A stretch of 64,000 nt of DNA, taken from NCBI GenBank assembly GCA_037013685.1, contig CM072887.1:52937154-53001153 (forward strand), given 5' to 3'. Positions 22,231 to 34,936 of the stretch are shown here, piece after piece (the first letter of the stretch is position 1; every line of letters begins with the position of its first letter). Both the position numbers and the translations under genes were made by a program. This DNA comes from Acridotheres tristis (taxonomy: Eukaryota > Chordata > Aves > Passeriformes > Sturnidae). The notes beneath the pieces were generated by a model that did no database searches, had not been told where the DNA came from, and saw nothing but the letters and a program-made list of their open reading frames with translations.

Positions 22231-25200
22231 CGGTAAAGTGAGGGATGTCTAAGTGCTGTGAAAAAATAAACAGAGATTGTACCGTATTAATGAATGGCAG
22301 GAACAAAATCTTGGCAAACCAGGTTGGCTAGCCTGCATTTAAAGGTAATCTTTGTAATGTGACAAAAGTCTGCTTTTATGAGGATTTGCACTTCTCTCTG
22401 ATGAGCAAGCATTGATCTGTTGGATAAAGAAGAAGCAGGCACTTCTCCTTCTTTCCTTGGTGGGAAGAGACAGACAACAAATCTTAAAAGCAAGTAAAAA
22501 GAAGCTCATGAGCCAGACAACATCATTGGACTGGACACAACAGAAACATAGGGAGAAAAAACCACGGACTGTCTCAAAGAAGCATCAGCTAAAGGATGCC
22601 AGCTCAGATACTGATTGATACCTGTGGATGTATGTGTTGTACTTTAAGCAGTCTTTTTTTGTTGTTGCTTTTTTTCCTTTGGAAATGAGAAAAAAATGAA
22701 ACTAACTTATCCTTGATGAGTTTGGAGTGTAACATTCTTTGATTAAGAATGGAGGTTTTTACCTGCTATAATTATGACTGTAAATTTGCAATGAGATTAT
22801 TAATAGTAGGAAGAAAAAACTTTAATTATATGTCTTTTGAGTTTACACTGGGCAGAGGGGTATCAAACCACCATGATCTTGTTGGTAGAAGATGAAAAAG
22901 CTGCCCTGGGCTTCAGATGATATGTGATCAGGAAATCTGGAGTGAGTAGATTTACAGAAACAGACTCCATGCTCTCAGAGAAGGGGGTGGGTAGAACAAA
23001 GAGCTCAAAACATGTTTCAAGAAAGGGTAATTTTGGGGGAATTTTTGGGAGAAATTGTGGGGATTTTACTGTCGATCTGTGCTGGGCTTAAATCCAGCAA
23101 AATTAAATTCCAGGTCCTTGAGAAGTGGCAAGGACATGACTAAAAGCAAGTCAGGTGGCTCTTTTTGTTTTGGAGCAACTGTTGTGAGGTTGGAAAACAT
23201 TAGTAATCTGTACCCATAGCTTTCTTTTTATCTTTGGGAAACTTGTAGAAGGCAGCAGTCTGGATGCATCTCTAGAGACAGCTTAACTTTCACAATGAAC
23301 AGTTTAATGGAAGTGACAGCTTAGGTAAAATAGTGGGAGAAAATAAACCCAGAAAGGAGAGTGTCTGCATTTTGTGGGTGGAAAAGAGCACAGAATTTTC
23401 CCAGTGTCTGTGGCTGTCTCTTTTAGCCATGAAACATCTGCAGTCATTGGTGTTTTGCCATCAAATCAATGGATTTTGCTCTTTTGTCAGGCAGGTTTTA
23501 ACCTCCCAGTTTTACTGGCATTGCTTCTGATTTACAGATATGTAGGAAGACAAAGAAGGCACTTTCCTGACTCATTCCTGATTGATAATATAGCAAAACA
23601 CTCTATATCACAGCAAACAACTAGAAGAATTTTTTAGTAGCATTGCTTTTTCATTAAATTACAACAAGTAAGACTAGCCACAGCTTTTAATATAGGACTT
23701 TTCATATGGCACTTTTTTTTAAGGTTCATTTGCATCTTAGGGTGCAATTTGCAATTTCTAATCAGAGAAAGAAAAAATAAGTGAACTTATTATGTGGTCG
23801 TTGTTGGAGTTAAGCAAACTTTTCCAATGGAGATGACATAGCTGGGCTTGGAAACATCCAGTAACTCAACAAAAATCCTAGTCTGTTGTGCACAGATCTT
23901 TGTGTATGAGCCATTTAGTGTGTGTGTGTGCATATACATATACAGATATCTGTCTGTGTACCTATTTAGTTTGTTTTGCCTGTCTTACTCTTCTGGCTTG
24001 CAAAATTAAATGGAAGTAGGACATCCAATGTGGTATTTCCTGATAGCACACAAACAATGCTGTTGTTTCGCAAGGGATGAGTTAATTTCCATTTCTTTCT
24101 GCCATAGTTTTAAGTTTATTCATGTGTTTTAATGACATCCTACCCTTTAAAAATAGTTTAACCTACATGAGATACTAGATTAATCCTCAATGCTTGCAGT
24201 CATGCTGCTTTGACCAAAGTGGACCTCCTCATCACAGTGGGATAGTTTTCATGCCCTTTTCCAAGAGAAGGAAGTGAACACATCTCTTCTTCATACCAAA
24301 AACATTACTGATATTTTTTCTCCAGTGCTGGGATCTCTGAAAAGCAACTCGCACTGTGACAAACAATGTAGCCATAAAATGGTTTATTGTCTCTTCATTT
24401 GTGGGTCCAATTAAAATACAAAGGTACCAAAAAACAAAGAGAAGGTGGCAACACATACCTGCATTCACTTTTCTTTAGAATGTGGAAAACAAACTTTGCA
24501 ACTTTTTTTCTACAGTTCTAAGATGGTTATATTCCAGCCCTCATTTGGAAATTTTAGAAGTCATAATCCAGTGATGGAGGGGAGCAGAAGCACATCTGTG
24601 TCCTTGCTGCTAGAAGATACATGGAAAGGCTGCATTTGGCATCTTCATGCTTACTGCACTGTAGCTTGCTCTAAACAGTAATTTCAGAAGAGCAAAGCAG
24701 GAGCTTTCCTTGGACTCTTTATCTGTGTCTTTCTCCTGTCCACAGAGCAGCTCTCTGCATGCTAACTAACACCACGAAGGAGGCGGGGGCTCTGCAAAGA
24801 TCATTCTGGTTTCTATTGTTCTCTGTAGTCACAGGAAAATGAACACAGCCTCTCAAAAAGTTCCCTCCCACGGGAAGATACTCAAGGAGAGAAAATTGCT
24901 ATGAATTTGCCCTCTACTTCAGACACTTACTTGCTCACACAGTTCTAAAGTTGTCAAATGTATTTATACATATAAAATAGCAAATGTTTGATAGTGCCTT
25001 TTGTCCCCCGGGACAAGATCATCTGCATATTGCCGACGGGGCTTTAGGCACTGTGTAAGCATGAGTGTTACATGACAACAGCAGGCACATCTATCCTGCC
25101 CTGGACCAAGCAGGTGAGTCCACCTGCGACAGGATGGAATTTGACAGAGCTCTGACTTCATGGCCAGCAGCCAAGGAGCTGAACTGCCCCACACGTGTTA

Positions 25201-26802
25201 TGGTCTGAGGCATTCAGGGACTGTCTGCACCCTGCTCTGTTTTCTGTGACTCCCAGGAAGCTGGCACAGCAATGCCTGTCTTCCTGGGGGAAATAAGTGA
25301 AAAATATCATCTTTGAATTTTGTTTTTAAGTGGCTGGAGAAAGGAGACAGTTAATTTTTTCTCTTTTTTGTTTTTTCTCTTCCCCCCCCCCCCCAACTTT
25401 TCTGAAACTGATATAACATACTTAGAAACTGTCTGGGCAAAGAAATGCTACTTAAAATTACAATTTGATGAGGTGGGAGAAAGGGAGAAATTATTTTCCT
25501 AGATATTTGCCAAAAGCTCTGCCCCTTCCTATCTCAATTGTGGCCCAACATTTCTCTCTAAAGCTACAGGCGAGTTCTGTGGGACTCACTAGTCACACTG
25601 TGTTTTGTGTCACACCTACCTGGTAGGTACCCTGCCACCATGGGGCATGCAGAGATCTGCCAGAGGCTTCTTCTTCTATCCATGGGCTTGAAGAAAGCCA
25701 TCCAGCAATGAGAACTGCTCAGCAGATAGCCCTGGCACCAATCCCAGGACATCCTAGGGGTGACTGGACAGGAATTCTGATTTTAAATGCAGCAGGAAGC
25801 TGAGTGCCTCCATATGATATTAATGGGACCAGAGACTTTTGCAGATTAAGTCAGCACAGTTTAGTTAATTTTAGTGTTGCCACCCTAATTTTCAGCAGAA
25901 ATTTTAGTCTTGAAAAGGATTTTCTTGTAATTGCGTCAAGTCTAAAATAAAATACTCTTTCTGCCTTGAAGAAATACGAAGGAAATAAAGAGCAAAGGCT
26001 GGATTATAGGATTCTATACAGGATAAATTTGCACCCAGCAAAAAATTAAAACCCAGGAGTTTGCAATAAAGCAAACACCTGCCTAACAAAAGTGTGCTGA
26101 AGAAGGATGTTTTAGACAGCATTAAGCACATCAGTGAAGCCCCAAAAGAGAAGAAGCAAAAACCTCAGTCATAACTGGCAGCAAATAAAAGGTTGTTAAC
26201 CACATGGAGATCTGTCTTTGGACACTGCCAAATTGAAAACTGAACGGAACATAATTTTGAAGATTATAACTGGAGAGATGATTAGAGGCATGGGGGAAGC
26301 TTTTTCAAGGACTTACTAAGGAAATGGGATTGTAATTAGAAAAGGAAATGGAGTCAAGAAAAGATTTCTAAAAGGTGAAGAGAAAAGGCTTTTGTAAATA
26401 GTAAAAACACATGTTAAGAAGCCAAATTGACAACACAATATTAGTGTGAGTTCACTTGTAATTTTTAGCCTGAAAATAGAGAAGTGCATTTTCAATCTAA
26501 TTACTTGAAAATTTATTTCAGTTTTACAGCTCTATCAGAAATGACTTATAAGATTCCGCACTTGTTGTGAGGAAATGGAGATGGTCTCTCAGTCCTGGAG
26601 CAGCCTGATACGGCCGATATTGCAGATATAGTGCTTATTGCCATGTGTGCATTCCCCCACTGAGTTCACTGACTTGCATATGGACACAGCCAAGGCTAGA
26701 ACACTCAATAAGTACTGGGGTCTCTTTTAAGTTTTTTTTTTTTCCCATAAAAACAATTTAAAGAGAAAAGAGCATATCTGATTAGATATTAAGTTCTTTA
26801 TT
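22231..26802. other. Non-coding span, no gene recognised
   Basis: Only chance frames (60-90 codons) without domains. It contains a short GT run and a CATATA/TACAGATATC stretch near 23920-23960, and a C12-type homopolymer at about 25383-25394. Nothing else is assignable. Confidence 0.55.
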
Positions 26803-26976
26803 GTGAGGTTGGTGAGGCACTGACACAAGTTGCCTGGAGAAGCTGTGGATGCTCCATCTCTGGAAGTATTCAAGGCCACGTTGGATGGAGCTCTAGTAGA
26901 AGGTGTCCTTACCCACACATAGGAACAAAATTCTCTTTAACATCACTTCCAACCAAAGCCATTCTATGATTCTAAG
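26803..26976 (+). mobile_element. CR1 LINE 3' end, strongly truncated (plus)
   Basis: GTGAGGTTGGTGAGGCACTG, CACAAGTTGCCTGGAGAAGC, CCATCTCTGGAAGTATTCAA and GGCCACGTTGGATGGAG are the ordered phrases of the CR1 3' region. It ends in CATTCTATGATTCTAAG, a decayed octamer tail. About 170 bp of the element is retained and no coding capacity remains. Confidence 0.93.
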
Positions 26977-28687
26977 AGTTTTAATTAAATGTTTCATATA
27001 TAGTTCCTTAGACAACAGCCACCCAGAACACCAGCTCACTCTGGAAGTATAAATGGAGAGGTAATGAAGAGAGGTAAGTGAAAATCACAGCTCCTGAGCA
27101 GCTCAAGAGCTGATTTTGCATGAGACCTCTATCACAGGGGTAACATAGGGCCTCTCCTCCATGGAATTTCCTAGCTGAAGGGGAAAGCAGACCATAGAGG
27201 ACAATGAAGCTGAAATCCCCGCTGCCATTTGGGGTGCAACACAGCCCCCAGCCATCTCTGTCTGCTGTGATCCTTGGGTTGTCCAAAGTCTCTTCTAGAC
27301 TGTAGTAAAGACTAGAAGCTTGGGGAATCAAAAGCTGACCCTCACATTTGTCTGGGTAGTTAGAAAAAAAAGAACAAATGGATTTCCATGACTCTGCCCT
27401 GGCAAATTTCACTTCTAGAATGTGGCCTTAGTGGTCTATGGAGTCTGTATGGGTTGCCTGCCCTGAAACAAATCCAGCTTTAGGGGTCTGCAAGCTGGAG
27501 AATTCCTGACTTTACGCCTGAAGAAGACAGGGTGACTGCAGTCCATGTTCTTGTGAAATCTGGGATCAATACTGGTCATGAGAGTATTTGTTACAGGGAC
27601 ACCACGCAGAAAGCAAGAAGTAAGAGTAGGCAACCCCACCAATAAAATCCCAAGAGCATCTCCAGTTCATAATCAGTGAACATCCATGGCCTCATCCCAA
27701 CTTGTCTCTTCAGGTAATGCTGATGTAATGTTTCTCATCAGACAGTATGATTCACCCAGGTACATCTCACAGAATCCTTTTCCCAAACAGCCACAGAAAC
27801 CTGTTGTTTCACTGCACAATGAAAAGGTAGCAGGAAAAGGGGATTTTATGCTTGCTGGGTTCAGCTGACATGTCTCCATATCAGCTCACTGCAGACTACT
27901 AAGGTACACCTGGGATAAATTAAGTGACTGAAGTGAGGTGTGTAAACCTATCTACAGCAAACATGTTGCCTTATGGGATATATTTGCAGATTATTGTTTG
28001 AGTTTAAAAAAGTAAATAAAAGAGTACTTTTCTATATGCTATATCCTGCCTTTGAGGTGGAGAAAACTTCATAATCCAGCGAGTTGAACTCAAGAGCAAA
28101 TGTTGGGAAGCTTAGGATCTACATGGCCTTACTGATGGCCTACCTTGGGCACGTCTGGCCATGAATGCAGATCCTGGCTGGCGGCATCAGAGCAGCTCTG
28201 AACAGGCTGCGTGTCTACATCGTCTAGTGCTGTACCTCGCAGAGATACTAATTGGGTCCTGGAAGCAATATAGGCATGGCAGCATGTTGCTGTGTCAAGC
28301 TAATTAGTGGTGCTTCTAACAAGCACAGGTGCAGCAGCAGGTTGACATGGCTCTGGTGCTGCCTGTTTAGAGCTACCCTGGCTGCCTCTGCCCTGAGCTC
28401 TGCACGACGGCAGAGCTGTCACCTTTCTCACACCATTAACCTCCCCGGGCAAAAGGGAGGTGGTTTGAAGTGAGTGGAAGATTTTGTTATATACATATGT
28501 GCAGTGCCTTAGATTCTCCATCTGTGAAGCTGGGCATAATAAAATGCATCTGCCTTTGCAAATCACTGAAAATCTACAAATAAAAAGTGCTGCATGTTGT
28601 CAGTGTTAGGATCTCTTAATTCTTACTATTCATTATACTCTTCTCCTTGCTTTATAACGTGTGCTGAGACAGAGGTCACGAATTTCA

Positions 28688-28703
28688 ACCTGCCAAAAAA
28701 AAA
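28688..28703. repeat. Poly-A run
   Basis: Uninterrupted A run of about 16 bases grading into GAAAGAAAAATAG. No element body is recognisable next to it. Confidence 0.85.
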
Positions 28704-30296
28704 AAAAAAAGAAAGAAAAATAGAAAAGCGTTGGAAGGGAAAACAAAAAGCCACTGAGCACTGAACAAAATACGAGCTGAGTTTGTATTATTTATACAGT
28801 TTTGTATTCTGCCTATTGCCAAGCACATGAAAGTTGAATATTCCCTGTGCTTTAGAACAGGAGAAAGTAACAGCAGAAACTGAAGCAGGATGGTTGGAAT
28901 TGCAGGTGGGAGAATAATTTATAATGGATAATTTATTCAACAAAATTTTCCTCTTAACTCTTCACAAATTATTCTAAAACAGATTGCTGTTTTCTCAGAT
29001 TCACTTGTTATGTGAAATTATTTACTGAACAATTCTTTTAAGTTGTTTGTGAATTTAAATTGTAGAAAGTGGGTATGCTTTTGATTTGACAAAAAAGTTT
29101 CACTGAGCATGCTTTTGTGAGCTGACTGGAGTGATGCTGCCTTCCCTGGCCTCCATCTGCCTCCACATAGCTCCATGAAGGTTTGGATCCCTCTCCAGTG
29201 GGACAGCTTCTCAGAAGGGAGCTAAATCAGCATTTCTGGCACCAAGTCCAAAGTCCTGACCAATTTGTCTTATAAAGCTTAGCCAACACAGGGGTAAAAT
29301 ACTCCTTTAACATTTCACAAGAGTGAAGCAAAGAGCTTCCTGCCTGAAAGGTTGTTTATTTTTCCAGCCATTTCATCTCCTCTGACAGAACTGTAACCTC
29401 CCTTTCCCTAGCCTATGCCTTCTTAAAGTCCTTCTCCCAGCCTTTGCAGCCACAGCCACATCATTCCTGTTCACCTCTGGTCTCCTTCATCCACCCCTTT
29501 ATCCATACCATGAATAATTGCTTGGGGAGGTTTCTGAGACACTTGAGGACCAGATACTCGTTTGCATTGTATGTGGGGGGGTGGTTTGAACACACTGATC
29601 GGATGATTCTGGAGAAAACATTTGAATAACAAAGCTTTTCCTCCTAATCAGCTGAGCTAAAGTTGTTCCTTTCCTTATGGTACAAAATGAGGGGAAGATG
29701 CGGAGGCATTAGCCATGTGGCTAGCCCACATGCCAGGTGGCTATTTTGTCACCATGCCATCAGCACTGGTGTCCCCTTTCCCTAAAAACAGGAATAGGTA
29801 TGCCCGTGCTGGCCTGTAAGTGAACCTGATATTCAGCAGTTGTGGGGAGGGGTAGAAAGGTTTTCCTGTGTATGAGCTAGTAATGATCCATCTGCAGAAC
29901 GTGCCACTTGCTTTCCTTTGCGTGGGATGGTAAGAGATCAATTAGAGCAAGAAAGTTCACAGCCCACTTAAGAAGCAATATTCCCCTTTTATCTCATTTC
30001 CTTCTCAGGTTTCTACCCTTTTACAGCTGTGTGGCTGGTGTGCTAAATGCTAATGTGAAAGTACTTTATACAGTGCCAAGCAGACATTCTTGTGGAAATG
30101 AATTCTCCCTTCTCACATTTGTCTCTTGCTTTCTCACCTCCCTACCCGACTGATCTGATAGTCCCTTGGTATTTAGGGACAATCCTTGAGGTGCCTGGCC
30201 AGCCGCCCATGCCTGCAGACAGCCTGATGCTTGACTAGTTCTGAGGTTTGCTGCAGTCTCTTTATTTTTCCAGGCAGGCAAGGATTAAATAGTCTT

Positions 30297-30352
30297 TTTT
30301 TTTTTCTTTTTAAAAAATTGTATTTATTTTTATTTATTTATTTATTTATTAA
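30297..30352. repeat. T-rich and (TTTA)n low-complexity tract
   Basis: Poly-T followed by TTTATTTTTATTTATTTATT units. A simple repeat with no coding frame. Confidence 0.85.
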
Positions 30353-33300
30353 ATCACAAAAAGAGGTAACTGGTATTTGATCAGCAGCTTAAATGACTGA
30401 ACAGACTTCGCTGGATAAAATATTCAGCAGGTTTTTGTGGTTTTTTGTTTTTTTTCTTCCTTTTAGTCATTCGCATTTGTTTGTGATTTCCCTCTGCCCT
30501 TTTAAACTACCTCTTCTCAGTGATTATTGGTCTAATTGTATCCAGTCTATTTAGGTTCTTGTATTAAGCTCATCACTGTGGTGTCTGAACATCAGATCAA
30601 TGCCATGTAATTACAGTCACACAGAGCACAATCAACAATTTTCAGTGATCACTTTTCAGATCTTGCAACAAAGAAATGCTATCTGAGACATTGCTGCAGG
30701 ATTTCAGATTTCAAAATATTTGCACTTCTAATTAAGCAGATGGAAGACCTGCTGGTAATGAGAAAACAGGTCTCAGAACTTCTTCCATAGCTAATTTCTG
30801 CCCAGACCAAAATAAATTATGCTGCAACAATCCTTTTCCAAGGTAAATAACACAACACACCACTTGGCAAAATGCCTCACAACAACAAAAAAAACCCAGA
30901 GAAGTGTTTAAAGGTATTGCACTCAGTGGGAGATTTTCACACCACAGTAATAAATGCAACACAGCAAAAACCTACAGCTAGCAGAAGGGAATGCCTTCTT
31001 ATCTAACTGCTCTGGAGGATATTTGCTGATCAATCCTATGAAAGGATGATATGCTTCTCTGTGTGTCCAGGGGATGAAATAACAAGCCTGAAGGCAATAA
31101 TGCTCTCATATCATGTTTGAGAATTTTACAAATACAGCATGAGGCTCTGTGACTCAGTCTGAATGGAATTTTTCTTAGCACATGAATTTTACATGATATT
31201 TCGATACTAGCTCTTCTGGGCAGTTTTCCTAACACAGTGAAATGTTAGTTTTAGGTGCTTTTTTATCATATTGGTAAATACTGTGATACGTTTTGTGAAA
31301 TGTGTGAGGAAGGGTAGCAAACCTGAAAATTTGAAAATTACCAGGATATTTGATTTGTCTCTTTTTTATTTTTGCAAAGTTTCAAATGCCTTTTGTTTGG
31401 AAGGAAGAAATAAAAAGAAGCAAAGAAAAAAGAGTTTAGGCCAATCTTCACATGTGTTTTGCTTTTATTATTATTTTTTATTCCCACAGTTTCTCCTTAG
31501 ACTTTAAATTCTGCTTCTCTTTAAAGAAATATCCCTATGTTCCATATTAATTGCAAAGAAAAATCAAAGAATAGGTAGGGGGCTTTTGTTTGTTTGTTTT
31601 TTGGCAACAGCAACACAAAAAGTCCATGTCTTTTTGTTATTCCCAAATCTCTAAAAGCAACAATTCTTGCCATTATCAAACTTCCACATAGAAAACTGGT
31701 AGGCATGTGGGGGTGCAATACCACAATCTGATATTCTTGTAGTACCAGTTTCCTATAAATAGGGTAATCTGTTATTTATCATTGGAACTATTCATTAAAA
31801 TAAAATAAAAAAAGAATATATATATACACAGTATGGGCATCTGTTACTAGATTTTTAGTTGACTGACAGTTTTTAATCCATTTAGCCAATCGAAGTGGAA
31901 CTTACTGGAATATAAGCCTTTTCAAGAAGTCTTTTCAGCTTATTCCTAATGTGTTCTTATGCCCTTTCTCATAATCTTTGGAAATTTATTTGTTTTTTTA
32001 AAGACTGACTCCTGGAGCCAGGTGAATACATGAAAATTGCAGCTTCTAATAAAAAACAAAGGTTTTCATTCTACAGGAGAAAGCCGAAAATTAGACTCCT
32101 TTAGGGTTCAAAAAGAATATAAGCAGAATACAAAAAAAAATATTTTTTTTAAACATAAAGGCATATTTTTAAGCTATTCCCAAGGCTTTAGGAGGTCAGG
32201 CCAAAAGGTTTTGACTATTTGGATTTTGTAAAAATTTTAATAATATGCTATTTTTTAAATCTGCAGGACTATTGAAATCTTACTGACCAGTGCTGCAGGA
32301 TTACATATTAGCAGTTCTTTACCATAGGGACTACCACACTTCAGCATGTTTACCACACTGTTTTTTTAAACATAAAGCATCCACCCTTGGCAATGAAGTA
32401 CAGAAGGTCAATGTGCCTAAGCTACCTATGTGATCACATTTGTCTTTTACTTCATAATCTTAAAAGTCCATATTAATATTTTGTCTCAGGTCTCCACTGC
32501 TATTGTCTCAAAAAAACACGGCACCAAAACCAGCTAAGAACTGACAAATTATTACAGATAATTTTTATACCCCGAAATTACTTGTATTGGTAATTTCAAG
32601 GCTTCCACTCCAAATTTGTCCTTTTAGTTGTTTCAAAGAAAGTTTTGAAAAGTGCTCCAATGCTGGTACTCACTGGTGTGAATTTCCAGACAGACTGGGA
32701 GAGAATTTTTCCCTCAGTCTCTCTCCTGCTCATGGATGGGAGTTTGATCACTTTCTGTTGTCAGCGTTTGTTTTCCTTTCTACTTGATGCACATCTTATG
32801 TGCAATAAATAACATAATTCCAGCTCCTATGGCTTCAGATGGCACAGTGCCCTCTGCTCGAACTCTTTGGAGAGGGAGATACTCCAGCTTACCGTCAGAG
32901 TTTCATTTGCAAGCTTTCCTTTACCTTAGCCTTATTTTAAAAATTTCAAAGCTTTGCCTCCACAAATCAGGTTAAACTGTACATTACAAGGGAACTGCTT
33001 GACCTTGAAGCAATCCGTTTTGAGGCAGAGGTGACGAAGGGGTTGGCAGGCAGGATTTATTGCGCTCTGAGGAATGCAGAGGGAGCACATGAACATAAAT
33101 ATACAGAGAAACAGGAGCGGGAATCGCAGATGGATCTGGCAGATAAGACTTGGGCCTGTATCTGTAAGTAGGTCGAAAGTGTGATGGTATCATCTCCAAT
33201 GGAAATACAATTCAAAATCTTGTTTGGATGGTATATGATGCCAGACAAGCTTCATTGGACAGATAAAACATTATCACCATTATTCTGGTAAGACTGCAGA

Positions 33301-34299
33301 GTAAGTAGGATACTCAACATATATTACATGCTCGAGAGGTTTGGGGCAAAAATGTGTAAGGTAACTGGAAATATTGCACAGAAAATGCTGAACAGTGCCA
33401 AAGCTGGAGGGGGCTGTGACATAAAGGACTTGAAGGGCTGCTCACTGAGGCCCATGGCAGCAAAATAAGGCTGGTAGCAGGGTTAATGCCCACTTGAGGA
33501 CTTCTGGATGTAACACATCTGGGCTGATGATCCTGGTTCTCATTCCTCAAAGCAAGAGGAAGAAATGACAAGCAGAAAGGGTTGGATGTTTTCAGCTGGT
33601 AGTTTAACCTCAAGGAAAAAACAGAGGTCACAGTGCCCTATGTCTGTAAAAAAAAAACGAAGACCCTCCTCATTAAAACTGAGTGGGAGATGTGTCCATT
33701 TAGGGAAATAATTTTTGTTTTATGGACATGATTTTCCATTGCATTCCCTGAACTGATGAGCTGACGTTGTGAGCAACATGAAACTTTTTCAATGCTCTTA
33801 GTACTTTCTTGCTGGGATGAATGCAGTGGAAGTCAGAATGCTTTTTTTTTTTTCTGTAAGACCTTGCTTTTTGGTAAGTTCTTGCCAGGTAGAAACCCCA
33901 AACAGCCCTCCCCACTTCCATCCTTATTGTACCCTCTTGTGCTGACAGCCCACCTCTGCTTTCTGCAACTCTGATCCTTCTTTGGTCTATAGCTCTCTGT
34001 CATACTTCTTTCAAGGTCTTTGGGACTTCAGCTGCCCCCAGAAAGTGGAACAAAAAAGCATGCTGAAAACATTGAAAGAGAGGACTGGAGGAGAGAGATG
34101 AAAGGAGATGAGTAGGCGTGGGAAAAAGAGACAGAACAAGCACAGCTGTAGAGTCAGAACAGACTACATATTTATTTTCTTTAAAAAGGTAAGTGGTTAT
34201 GTTTTGAAAAGCTCCTGCTGTTGTTCTTCCAGAAGTAAAGCCCTTTATTTGAGCTTTTTTCATTCTCTTGACTCTTTTTTCCTTTCTCTCACTCTCTGC

Positions 34300-34445
34300 A
34301 TTAAAGGTTTAGGATGTGACCTTTCAGAATGCGGTTGTTGGATTTTTGGGCCCTTGGATGATAGTGGCTTATTATGTACATATTTGCATAATGAGTTAAT
34401 TAGGCATGGTTAAAATTAACTACACTGCACTCTTTTTACAGAAAT
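34300..34445. promoter_or_regulatory. Candidate conserved non-coding element
   Basis: Repeat-free block with ATTTGCATAATGAGTTAATTAG (near 34382-34403), combining an octamer-like word with a TTAATTA homeodomain word, then TTAAAATTAACTAC. Suggestive of an enhancer by composition only. Confidence 0.22.
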
Positions 34446-34890
34446 TCAGCATAGATTTCTACACAGTGTCTCCTTAGACACCCTCTTGGGGGCCTGTTAG
34501 GATTCCCTCCCCACTTTCACATGTCACTAACTTCTGATGATTAATTTGTGAACTCTGACACTTCATCTATGCCGATTATACATATAACCCCCCCCCCCAT
34601 ACTCTGGAGTTTTAGGGTTATGTAACAATCTACTTTTATATTTATTTAAAAAGAGGGAAAGAGATTCAAGCCCAGGTGATGATAATGAAGGATTTGATAA
34701 TGCCATCAAAAGCCATCTGAAATGTACAGAAATATAAAAGCAGAGAAACAAAAACAAAGCAAAACCAAACAAAACAGGAAAATCCACCTTTGTTGTTTTT
34801 AATGTTTTCTGTACAACTTCTGTGATAGCCATGTTTCCTGTCCTTCCCATATGCAAGCATGGTAAGGTTGATTTCTGGGGATGTGTTCAC

Positions 34891-34936
34891 TGTATGACAC
34901 GGTATGACTGTATGACACTGTGTGACTGTATGACAC
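34891..34936. repeat. Minisatellite, 18-bp unit x2.6
   Basis: Units TGTATGACACGGTATGAC (34891-34908) and TGTATGACACTGTGTGAC (34909-34926), then a partial TGTATGACAC (34927-34936). Each unit is itself built from two related halves (TGTATGAC). Confidence 0.9.

Noticed and set aside
34180..34200. Strong splice-donor-like AAAAAGGTAAGT as an exon end
   Set aside because: The upstream frame has no recognisable protein, and isolated donor words are frequent in 64 kb.
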